NCBI GenBank assembly: GCA_035535495.1
Contig: DATLQA010000248.1
Coordinates: forward strand, 1 to 29,480
Direction: 5' to 3'
DNA from: DASUZB01 sp035535495
GTDB taxonomy: Bacteria; Actinomycetota; CALGFH01
DNA: 29,480 nt
In this document: one piece after another, positions 15,376 to 22,427 of the stretch
Layout of the letters: each line of letters begins with the position of its first letter
How positions within the stretch are numbered: the first letter of the stretch is position 1
Notes under the pieces: model-generated
Databases searched by the model: none
Told to the model about the DNA's origin: nothing
The model's input: only the letters and a program-made list of their open reading frames with translations
Translations under genes and position numbers: made by a program

Positions 15376-17385
15376 CTAACCTCGGCGCGCGGCACGGCGG
15401 CGGCGCGGCCGGTCGGCTCGCCCAGGCTCCCGCCGCGGCAGCTCGACCACCTGCGCGAGCCGCGCGTACGGGTCGCGGGCGTGCGGGATCGCCATGGCGT
15501 CGACGAAGTGCTCCTGGAACCGCGGCTCGACCGCGGTCTCGACCTTCTCCACGCGGCGGACCAGCGCCTCGATCTCGACCCTGGCCGCGCGGTTCAGCAA
15601 CGCGATGCGGGCACCGGTGCCGGCGGCGTTGCCGGCGCTGCTGACCGACGCCGGCGCGCAGTCCGGGACCATCCCGAGCACCAGCGCGTGGACCGGGTCG
15701 ATGTGGGCGCCGAACGCCCCGGCGAGCCGGACGCGGTCGACCACGTCCACGCCGAGCCGGTCCATCAGCAGCCGGCAGCCGGCGTGCAGTGCGGCCTTGG
15801 CGAGCTGGATCTGCCTGACGTCGTTCTGGGTGACGACCAGCCGGGGGCCGCCGTGCGCGGTGCCGTCGTGGAGGACGTAGGCGAACGTCCGCCCGTCGCC
15901 GACCACGCGCGCCGACCGTGCGGCGGCGGCGCCGTCGACGGTGCCGTCGGCGGTGAGGATCCCGGCGAGGTACAGCTCGGCGACCGTCTCGATGATCCCG
16001 GAGCCGCAGATCCCGGTGACCGTGGTGCCGGCGAAAGCCGGCTCGTCCGACCAGGCCTCGGTGCCGATCACCCGGATCCGGGGCTCGAGGGTGGCGGGGT
16101 CGATCCTGACGCGCTCGACCGCGCCTGGCGCGGCCCGTTGCCCGCCGGAGATCTGGGCGCCCTCGAACGCCGGGCCGGTGGGGCTGGACGCGGCCAGCAG
16201 CCGGTCGCGGTTGCCGAGCACGATCTCGGCGTTGGTCCCGACGTCCACCACCAGCGAGACGTCGTCGCGCTGGTGCGGCGCCTCCGCCAGCAGCACGGCG
16301 GCGGTGTCCGCGCCGACGTGGCCGGCCACGCACGGCAGGACGTAGGCGCGCGCGCCCGGGTGGGTGCCCAGCTCCAGGTCGGCGGCCGCGAGCCGCAGCG
16401 CCAGGTCGGTGGCGAGCGCGAACGGCGCGCCGCCGAGCTGGGTGGGGTCGATGCCGAGCACCAGGTGGTGCATGACCGGGTTCCCGACCAGGGTCACCTC
16501 GAGCACGTCGGCCGGCTCGAACCCCGCCTCGGCGGTCAGCTCCGCGACCAGCTGGTTCAGGCAGCCGCGCGCGGCGCTGGTCAGCGCGCCGACCGAGCCG
16601 GGGTTGAGCATCACGTAGCTGACCCGGCTCATCAGGTCCTCGCCGAAGCGGATCTGCGGGTTCATCGCACCGGCGCTCGCCAGGACCTCGCCGGTCACCA
16701 GGTCGCAGAGGTGCCCGGCGATGGTGGTCGACCCGACGTCGAAGGCGATCCCGAGCGCGACGTCGCGGAAGCCGGGCCAGACGGCGGTCACGGCCTCGCC
16801 GTCGTGCACGGCCACGGTGACCGCCCACTCCCCCGCCCTGAGCGCCGGCTGCAGGTCGCGTATCACCTGGGCGTCGGCACGCAGCCCGGTCAGCCCCCAC
16901 TCGCGTTCCAGCGCGTCGAGCAGCCGCGCCAGGTCGCTGGTCTGCGAGCCGAGCGACGGCTCGGCGACCTCGACGTGGTGCAGCCGGACCACCGGGTCGA
17001 GCTCGATCGCCCGGGCCTCCGCCTGCTTGCGCACCACCTGCCGGTGGAGCTGGCTCTCGGGTGGGACGTCGAGGACCACGTCGCCGAGCAGCCGCGCGTG
17101 GCAGCCGAGCCGCCGGCCCGGCGCGAGCCCGCGGCGCTGTAGGTAGCGCTCCTCCGGCTCGGTGAACGGCGCCAGGTGCCGCGCCTGCGAGGTGATCGCG
17201 AACTTGGCGTGCGCGCCCTCGCTCACCACCACCTGGCAGCGCCCGCAGATCCCGCGCCCGCCGCAGATCGAGTCGAGGTCGACGCCGAGCGCCCGCGCGG
17301 CGTCGAGCACGGTGGTGCCGACCGGGAACGAGCCCCGCCGGCCCGACGGGGTGAACACGGCGCGCGCCTCCGCCGCCTCGCTCAC
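15376..17385 (-). CDS. Ferredoxin-ASKHA corrinoid-activation protein (RACo/RamA type, DUF4445)
   Basis: This 669-residue protein reactivates oxidised Co(II) corrinoid to Co(I), using ATP and low-potential electrons. An N-terminal [2Fe-2S] domain carries C41, C47 and C50 in SICGGRGICGRC plus C95 in RRLGCHARL. After a linker, the ASKHA domain shows FDVGSTTIAGHLCDLVTG, VTLVGNPVMHHLVLGIDP, VVDVGTNAEIVLGN, PAFEGAQISGGQRAAPGA and TGICGSGIIE. Its position among corrinoid protein and methyltransferase genes confirms the role. The GTG start at 17385 overlaps the previous gene's stop as GTGA, arguing for translational coupling; GTG 17358, with a GGAGG site, is an alternative. The C-terminus ends in an Arg-rich tail of about 15 residues. 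Confidence 0.93.
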   Translation of the reverse strand: MSEAAEARAVFTPSGRRGSFPVGTTVLDAARALGVDLDSICGGRGICGRCQVVVSEGAHAKFAITSQARHLAPFTEPEERYLQRRGLAPGRRLGCHARLLGDVVLDVPPESQLHRQVVRKQAEARAIELDPVVRLHHVEVAEPSLGSQTSDLARLLDALEREWGLTGLRADAQVIRDLQPALRAGEWAVTVAVHDGEAVTAVWPGFRDVALGIAFDVGSTTIAGHLCDLVTGEVLASAGAMNPQIRFGEDLMSRVSYVMLNPGSVGALTSAARGCLNQLVAELTAEAGFEPADVLEVTLVGNPVMHHLVLGIDPTQLGGAPFALATDLALRLAAADLELGTHPGARAYVLPCVAGHVGADTAAVLLAEAPHQRDDVSLVVDVGTNAEIVLGNRDRLLAASSPTGPAFEGAQISGGQRAAPGAVERVRIDPATLEPRIRVIGTEAWSDEPAFAGTTVTGICGSGIIETVAELYLAGILTADGTVDGAAAARSARVVGDGRTFAYVLHDGTAHGGPRLVVTQNDVRQIQLAKAALHAGCRLLMDRLGVDVVDRVRLAGAFGAHIDPVHALVLGMVPDCAPASVSSAGNAAGTGARIALLNRAARVEIEALVRRVEKVETAVEPRFQEHFVDAMAIPHARDPYARLAQVVELPRREPGRADRPRRRRAARRG

Positions 17386-18455
17386 GGCTGCCCTGTTGAC
17401 CGGGGGGCTACCGCCGACTGCCCCGCAGGCAGGCCGCCTGCGCCTGTGTCGGCGGCTCGCTCCTGTGGCCCAGGCTTCGCTCCGCTCCTTGAGCCCCCCG
17501 GACCCCCGGCCCCTTCCTCCGGTGCCGCGCCGCTGTCCGCCGCGGCGCGGCGGCGGCCCTCGCGGCCGCCGCGGCGGCGGCCGGCCGCGCCGTCGGGCGT
17601 GGCACCCTGCCCGCCCTCGCGGGTACGGGAGATCCAGGTGGCGCAGTCGGGGTCGTGGCCCAGCAGCACGTCGGCGGCCATGACGGCGCGCCGGACCTCT
17701 TCGCTGAGCGGGTTGGTGATCGCCGAGGTCATCCCGGACGCCGCCGCCATGGTGAGGAACGCGGCGGAGAGCGCGTGCCGGCTCGGCAGGCCGAAGGCGA
17801 CGTTGGAGGCGCCGCAGGTGGTGTTGACGCCCAGCTCCTCCCTGAGGCGGCGCACCAGGCGGAAGACCTGCTGCCCGGCGGTGGCCATGGCGCCGATCGG
17901 CATCAGCAGCGGGTCCACCACCACGTCGGCGCGGGCGATGCCGTGGTCGGCGGCGCGCTCGACGATCTTGCGGGCGACCTCGAAGCGCTCGTCGGGGTCT
18001 TCGGAGATGCCGGTCTCGTCGTTGGAGATCGCCACCACCGCGGCGCCGTGCCTGGCCACCAGCGGCAGCACCCGTTCGAGCTGCGCCTCCTCGCCGGTCA
18101 CCGAGTTGACCAGAGGCTTGCCCTGGTAGACGGCGAGCCCGGCCTCGAGCGCCTCGACGATCGAGGAGTCGATCGCGAGCGGCACGTCGGTGACCGACTG
18201 GACCAGCTCGATGGCCTTGGCCAGGATCGCCGGCTCGTCGGCCAGGGGGATGCCCGCGTTCACGTCGAGCATGTGCGCGCCCGCCTCGACCTGGGCGAGG
18301 GCGTCGCCGACCACGGTGGCGAAGTCGCCGGCCACCATCTGCGCCGCGAGCTGCTTTCTCCCGGTCGGGTTGATCCGCTCGCCGATGATCACGAACGGCC
18401 GGTCGAACCCGATCACGACCTCTTTCGTGGCCGAGCCGACCACGGTGTCCGTCAT
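17382..18455 (-). CDS. Methyltetrahydrofolate:corrinoid methyltransferase (MtgA/AcsE-like) with repeat-derived tail
   Basis: Residues 1-275 form a DHPS-like pterin-binding barrel: FVIIGERINPTGRK, AHMLDVNAGIPLADE, VPLAIDSS, PLVNSVTGE, DPLLMPIG and NTTCGASNVAFGLPSRHALSAAF. These are hallmarks of MtgA, AcsE and MtvA-type enzymes. In this setting it would move the corrinoid-bound methyl to tetrahydrofolate. Family proteins end near residue 270-290, but this one continues for about 80 residues of Gly, Ala, Arg and Pro. That tail is encoded by extremely GC-rich DNA containing both dispersed hairpin repeats. ATG 18455 overlaps the DUF1638 stop (ATGA) and its own TGA overlaps the next GTG, so it sits inside a coupled chain. 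The core call is firm; the tail is probably not functional. Confidence 0.92.
   Translation of the reverse strand: MTDTVVGSATKEVVIGFDRPFVIIGERINPTGRKQLAAQMVAGDFATVVGDALAQVEAGAHMLDVNAGIPLADEPAILAKAIELVQSVTDVPLAIDSSIVEALEAGLAVYQGKPLVNSVTGEEAQLERVLPLVARHGAAVVAISNDETGISEDPDERFEVARKIVERAADHGIARADVVVDPLLMPIGAMATAGQQVFRLVRRLREELGVNTTCGASNVAFGLPSRHALSAAFLTMAAASGMTSAITNPLSEEVRRAVMAADVLLGHDPDCATWISRTREGGQGATPDGAAGRRRGGREGRRRAAADSGAAPEEGAGGPGGSRSGAKPGPQERAADTGAGGLPAGQSAVAPRSTGQP
17400..17501. repeat. Expanded type-A palindrome enclosing a type-B hairpin, inside a coding region
   Basis: CCGGGGGGCT (17400-17409) and AGCCCCCCGG (17492-17501) are perfect 10-bp inverted partners. The edges match the type-A repeat at 2207-2296 (GGCTACCGC on the left; CGCTCCTTGAGCCCC on the right), with about 80 bases between. 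That interior contains the type-B hairpin. The whole structure is translated on the minus strand as the extra tail of the MtgA-like protein. Confidence 0.65.
17418..17433. repeat. Type-B short hairpin repeat, copy 1
   Basis: The sequence CTGCCCCGCAGGCAGG contains CTGCC and GGCAG arms around a 5-base loop. The same 16 bases recur at 29143-29158 and 29273-29288. Confidence 0.6.
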
Positions 18456-19120
18456 GCCTGTTCACGCTCCATGGTGTGTTCCAGTGCCCGCCCGAGGTCG
18501 CCGTAGCCGGTGCGGCGGACCTCCAGCGCCAGGCCGAGGTAGTCGGCGGCCTCCCGCGCCTTGCGCACCAGCGCCTCGTCGTCGCGCTGGGCCAGGTAGA
18601 CCACCCGCACGTAGTTGCCGAAGTAGTCGGCCAGCAGCTCGGGATGCCGGTCCAGCCACAGCCCCTCCACCACGAACTGCTCGAAGTGCCGGCAGAGGAA
18701 ATCGGTGAGGTAGAAGGTCCGCGGCTCCGCCTCGTGCATGGCCAGCCAGGCGTCCACCCCGGCGAAGAACGCGTAGCAGTGGTCGCCGGGAAGGCGCTGG
18801 ACCCCGTGCGCGGCCACCACGCGGTCCAGCGCGCCGCCGGTGCCGCAGTCGCCGTAGGCGACCAGCACGCGGTCCCAGCCGCCCTCGGCCTCGGCTTCGA
18901 GCAGCTTGGCGTCGAGGAGGCCGGCGATCCACTGCGGCGTGTTGTGGAGCTTGCCTGGCAGGCACCGCAGGGTCACGTTCGACCAGCCGTTCAGCCGGAT
19001 CACCGCCAGCACCTCGCGCGCGACCGCCCCGCACGCCACCACCAGCACCCTGGGGCCGCCGGAGGAGGCCGCCGGCTCATCGCCGACCTCCTCGTCGAGG
19101 AGCCGCTGCCCGGCGGTCAT
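18452..19120 (-). CDS. DUF1638 protein, corrinoid-pathway associated
   Basis: This 222-residue protein has the DUF1638 pattern: RVLVVACGAVAREVLAV, CLPGKLHNTPQWIAG, VLVAYGDCGTGGALD and LPGDHCYAFFAG. The invariant-looking cysteines (in VACGA, GDCGTGG and HCYAFF) and histidines suggest metal or cofactor binding, but no biochemical role has been established. DUF1638 genes recur beside MttB-family and corrinoid protein genes, which points to corrinoid maturation, cobalt handling or methylamine chemistry; this is inference. It starts at ATG 19120 overlapping the corrinoid protein stop (ATGA) and ends overlapping the MtgA-like start (ATGA). Production should therefore be tightly tied to both. Confidence 0.9.
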   Translation of the reverse strand: MTAGQRLLDEEVGDEPAASSGGPRVLVVACGAVAREVLAVIRLNGWSNVTLRCLPGKLHNTPQWIAGLLDAKLLEAEAEGGWDRVLVAYGDCGTGGALDRVVAAHGVQRLPGDHCYAFFAGVDAWLAMHEAEPRTFYLTDFLCRHFEQFVVEGLWLDRHPELLADYFGNYVRVVYLAQRDDEALVRKAREAADYLGLALEVRRTGYGDLGRALEHTMEREQA

Positions 19121-19821
19121 GCCGACCCCGTGGACGCCGCGCGGCGTGACAGCACCAGCGCCTGGGCCGTCTCCGCCGCCACCGCCGCGTCGCGGCAGTA
19201 CGCGTCGGCGCCGATCGCCTTGCCGAACTCCTCGTTCAGTGGCGCGCCGCCGACCAGCACGATGTAGTCGTCGCGGATGCCCTTGGCGACCAGCTCGTCG
19301 ATGACCACCTTCATGTACGGCATGGTGGTGGTGAGCAGCGCCGACATCCCGAGGATGTCGGGCTTGTGCTCGTCGAGCGCGGCGAGGTAGTTCTCGACCG
19401 GGTTGTTGATGCCGAGGTCGACCACGTCGAAGCCGGCGCCCTCCAGCATCATCGCCACCAGGTTCTTGCCGATGTCGTGGATGTCGCCCTTCACCGTGCC
19501 GATCACGACCTTGCCGACCCGCGCGGCACCGGTCTCCGCCAGCAGGGGGCGGAGCAGCGCCATCCCGGCCTTCATCGCGTTCGCGGCCAGCAGCACCTCC
19601 GGGACGAACAGGATGCCGTCACGGAAGTCGATGCCGACGATCCGCATGCCCTCGACCAGCGCCTTGTTCAGGACCGTGCCCGCCTCCCAGCCGCGCCCCA
19701 GCAGGATCGTGGTCCCTTCGACGATCTCGTCGGCCAGGCCGTCATAGAGGTCGTCGTGCATCTGCTTGACCAGGTCCTCGTCGCTCAGCTCGGCAAGGAC
19801 GATCTCTTCCTCTTCCGGCAT
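19117..19821 (-). CDS. Corrinoid (B12-binding) methyl-carrier protein, MtgC/MttC-like
   Basis: This 234-residue protein has a helical cap domain (about 10-95, with LVEGMRIVGIDFRDGILFVPEVLLAANAMKAG) and a Rossmann-like cobalamin-binding domain (about 100-225). The DxHxxG motif is GDIHDIGKN, with the lower axial ligand H115. The supporting SxL and GG elements are GMSALLTTTM and VLVGGAPLNEEF. It is the shuttle that takes the methyl from the MttB-family enzyme and gives it to the MtgA-like enzyme. ATG 19821 follows AAGGGA, three bases after the flavoprotein stop. Its stop overlaps the DUF1638 start. Length and domain order match MtgC, MttC and MtmC proteins. Confidence 0.95.
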   Translation of the reverse strand: MPEEEEIVLAELSDEDLVKQMHDDLYDGLADEIVEGTTILLGRGWEAGTVLNKALVEGMRIVGIDFRDGILFVPEVLLAANAMKAGMALLRPLLAETGAARVGKVVIGTVKGDIHDIGKNLVAMMLEGAGFDVVDLGINNPVENYLAALDEHKPDILGMSALLTTTMPYMKVVIDELVAKGIRDDYIVLVGGAPLNEEFGKAIGADAYCRDAAVAAETAQALVLSRRAASTGSA

Positions 19822-19824
19822 CCG

Positions 19825-22287
19825 CTATCCCTTCAGCCGTTCGCCCTTGGGATCGACCAGCGGCTCCGTGGCGACCGTCGCCGGGTAGCGCTCGTCGAAG
19901 TACTCGACCTCGACCTTGGTGCCCTCGGCGGCGAGCTCGACCGGCAGGTAACCGTAGACGATCCCGCGGCCGATCGAGTACCCGTAGCTGGCGGAGGTCA
20001 CGTAGGCGACCACCGCGCCGTCCGCCCTGATCGGCTCGGCGCCCATCACCACCGCCCCTGGGTCGTCGAGCAGCATCGGCGCCAGCCGACGGCGCACCCC
20101 GCGCTCCCGGAGCGCCTCGAGGGCCTGCTTGCCCTGGAAGTCCTTGGCCCACCGCACGGCGAAGCCCAGCCCGGCGGAGAGCGGGTCGTACTCGGTGTGG
20201 ATGTCCTGGCCCCACAGCCGGTAGCCCTTCTCCAGCCTGAGGCTCTCGAACGCGCCCAGCCCGGCCGCGATCAGGCCGTGCTCGCGGCCGGCCTCCCACA
20301 GCAGCTCCCAGACCCGGTAGCCCATGGCGACGTCCCCGTACAGCTCCCAGCCGAGCTCGCCCACGTAGCTGATGCGCTGTGCCCAGACGGGCCCGATCTC
20401 GCCGATGTCGAGGTACCTCGCGGTCATGTACCCGAACGCCTGGTTGGAAACGTCCGCGTCCGTGACCGCCTGCAGGATCGCGCGCGCTTTCGGCCCCCAG
20501 AGGCCGAGCACGAAGGTCGAGCCGGTGCGCTCGGCGATCGAGACCCGCTCGCCGTCGCGGAGCTGCGCGCGCAGCCAGGCGAGGTCGTGCTGGCCGCTGG
20601 GCCCGCCGGTGACCACCCGGAAGAGGTCCTCGCCCTCCCTGGTCACGGTGAGGTCACAGCGGATCCCGCCGCGCGGCGTCAGCATCGAGGTGTAGACGAT
20701 GGTGCCCACGTCGCGCAGCACCCGGTTGGCGCAGACCCGTTCCAGGAACGCGCCGGCGTCCGGGCCGCTCACCTCGAACTTGGCGAACGGGGTGAGGTCG
20801 TACAGGGCGGCGTTGGACCTGGTGGCGAGGTGCTCCGCGCCCTCGATCGGCGACCAGAGCCGCGCCGCCCACTGGTCGCGGGTCTCCCACGGCGCGCCGG
20901 TGAGCAGCGGCCGGTTCGCCTCGAACCACTGCGGCCGCTCCCAGCCGGCGCCGACCACGAAGCGCGCGCCGAGCGCGGTGTGGCAGGCGTGAAACGGGGT
21001 GAGGCGGAGGTTGCGCGGGCGCGCGGGCTGCTGGCGCGGGTGGATGATGTCGTAGACCTCGCGGTACTGCTGCTTGCCGCGCTCCAGCACGTAGGGCGCG
21101 GTGGCCTGGTACGGGTAGAAGCGGTTGGCGTCGGCTTCGGCCAGGTCGTAGCTCGGCTCCCCCAGCGCCATCCACTCGGCGACCTGCCTGCCCATGCCGC
21201 CGGCATGGGTGATCCAGACCGCCTCGCAGACCCAGACGCCCCTGGCCGCGGCGCTCTCGCCGACGATCGAGGCGGCGTCGGGCGTGAACGAGAACATGCC
21301 GTTGAGCGACCGCTCGGGCGCGGCCGGGCGCATCCTGCCCTTGAGGGCCGGCATGATCCTGGCCGCCTCCGCCTCGGCGACGTCGAAGTCGGCGGGGGTG
21401 AACGGCATGACGGCCGATGGCAGCGCGCCGCCGGGCGGGCGCAGCTCACGCTGCGCGGTGGCGATCGGCTCGTGCCGGTAGCTGCCGACCCCGTAGTGGT
21501 CGGCGCGGTGCCGGAAGTACATCGCCATGTCCTGGTGGCGCAGGATCGGGTGGACCACCTCGCGGGTCTCGCCGGCGAGCTCGTCGACCGGGTCGGTCCA
21601 CACCAGCTGATGCTGCACGGACACCAGCGGCACCGGCACGCCGGCCAGGGCCCCGACCGTCGGCCCCCAGATCCCGGCGCAGATCAGCACCCGCTCGCAT
21701 TCGATCCGGCCACGGTCGGTCTCGACCCCGTGCACGCGGCCGTCCCGGAGGTCGAAGCCGGTGACGGTGACGCCGCCCTCGAAGCCCACCCCCCGCTCCG
21801 AGGCCCTGCGGGCGAGCTCGGCGACGATCCGCACGGCGGCGGCGATGCCGTCGCTGGGGATCCGGTAGGCACCGAGGATCGTGCCGGGGTCGAGCAGCGG
21901 CACCTGCTCGGCGGCCTCGGCGGGGCCGAGCAGCTCGCCACCCTCGATCCCGTACGAGCGCGACCAGCCGAGCCGCCGCCGCAGCTCCCGCATGCGCTCG
22001 GGGGTGGTGGCGATCTCCAGCGAGCCGACGCCGTACCAGCAGGCCTCGCCGTCAGGCCGGAGCGAGTCGTACAGCGCGACGGTGTCCTGGGCGACCCGGC
22101 AGGTGGTCCGTGAGCGGTTGGTCTGGAACACCAGGCCGGGTGCGTGGGAGGTCGACCCGCCGGTGGCGGACAGCGGCCCCTGGTCGACCACGAGCACGTC
22201 CGGCTGGCCGAGCTCGGCCAGGTGGTAGGCGGCGCTCGCGCCGACGATGCCGCTGCCGACGACTACCGTCTGGGCACGGTCCCGCAT
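19825..22287 (-). CDS. Dimethylglycine/sarcosine dehydrogenase-like FAD protein with GcvT domain
   Basis: The 820-residue product has an N-terminal FAD-dependent amine oxidase domain beginning VVVGSGIVGASAAYHLAELG. The GSTSHAPGL motif carries H48, at the position of the covalent flavin histidine in dimethylglycine dehydrogenases. A middle FAO_M-like region follows, then GcvT-type folate-binding domains (about 430-820) with LYDLTPFAKFEVSGPDA, GGIRCDLTVTREG, ISYVGELGWELY and GLGAFESLRLEKGYRLWG. Such enzymes demethylate dimethylglycine or sarcosine and pass formaldehyde to tetrahydrofolate. Length is typical (about 815-830). ATG 22287 follows GGAGGAGG; the frame is open to 22332. It is immediately upstream of the corrinoid gene, linking oxidative and corrinoid demethylation. 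Confidence 0.93.
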   Translation of the reverse strand: MRDRAQTVVVGSGIVGASAAYHLAELGQPDVLVVDQGPLSATGGSTSHAPGLVFQTNRSRTTCRVAQDTVALYDSLRPDGEACWYGVGSLEIATTPERMRELRRRLGWSRSYGIEGGELLGPAEAAEQVPLLDPGTILGAYRIPSDGIAAAVRIVAELARRASERGVGFEGGVTVTGFDLRDGRVHGVETDRGRIECERVLICAGIWGPTVGALAGVPVPLVSVQHQLVWTDPVDELAGETREVVHPILRHQDMAMYFRHRADHYGVGSYRHEPIATAQRELRPPGGALPSAVMPFTPADFDVAEAEAARIMPALKGRMRPAAPERSLNGMFSFTPDAASIVGESAAARGVWVCEAVWITHAGGMGRQVAEWMALGEPSYDLAEADANRFYPYQATAPYVLERGKQQYREVYDIIHPRQQPARPRNLRLTPFHACHTALGARFVVGAGWERPQWFEANRPLLTGAPWETRDQWAARLWSPIEGAEHLATRSNAALYDLTPFAKFEVSGPDAGAFLERVCANRVLRDVGTIVYTSMLTPRGGIRCDLTVTREGEDLFRVVTGGPSGQHDLAWLRAQLRDGERVSIAERTGSTFVLGLWGPKARAILQAVTDADVSNQAFGYMTARYLDIGEIGPVWAQRISYVGELGWELYGDVAMGYRVWELLWEAGREHGLIAAGLGAFESLRLEKGYRLWGQDIHTEYDPLSAGLGFAVRWAKDFQGKQALEALRERGVRRRLAPMLLDDPGAVVMGAEPIRADGAVVAYVTSASYGYSIGRGIVYGYLPVELAAEGTKVEVEYFDERYPATVATEPLVDPKGERLKG

Positions 22288-22332
22288 GTGCCTCCTCCCA
22301 GGGCAGGAACCCGGTTCCGCAGCCTCATGCAT

Positions 22333-22364
22333 CCGGGGCTACCGCTTCGCTACATGAGCCCCGG
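22333..22364. repeat. Type-A hairpin repeat, single copy
   Basis: CCGGGGCT (22333-22340) pairs with AGCCCCGG (22357-22364) around a 16-base loop that differs from the 2207-2296 units at only two positions. It lies between the aldehyde dehydrogenase and the flavoprotein gene, about 45 bases upstream of the latter's ATG, in the same sequence orientation as the leuD copies. Confidence 0.8.
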
Positions 22365-22386
22365 ACCCCTTCATCCTGCCAGCCCG

Positions 22387-22424
22387 GGTTGCGCGATCAA
22401 CCGTATGGTTGCGAGCTTCGCAAC
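22387..22424. promoter_or_regulatory. Two adjacent GGTTGCG-type palindromes
   Basis: Bases 22387-22402 hold GGTTG and CAACC arms around CGCGAT. Bases 22408-22424 hold perfect GTTGCGA/TCGCAAC arms around a 3-base centre. The closely related palindrome GGTTGCG-N5-CGCAACC is at 27417-27435 upstream of betA. The shared half-site suggests an operator. The second element alone could also be a weak terminator just after the aldehyde dehydrogenase stop. Confidence 0.45.
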
Positions 22425-22427
22425 GGC

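Noticed and set aside
14992..17142. A 716-codon plus-strand frame
   Set aside because: It is antisense to the MttB-like and corrinoid reactivator genes and has the low-complexity composition of a GC-driven shadow.
17418..17433. CRISPR-like direct repeats
   Set aside because: The short repeats are few, irregularly spaced and palindromic, with no spacers of uniform length and no cas genes.
17386..18465. N-terminal extension of the ferredoxin-ASKHA frame
   Set aside because: The 1029-codon frame from 18465 would overlap the MtgA-like gene in another frame. The GTGA overlap and the usual ferredoxin start place the true start at 17385.
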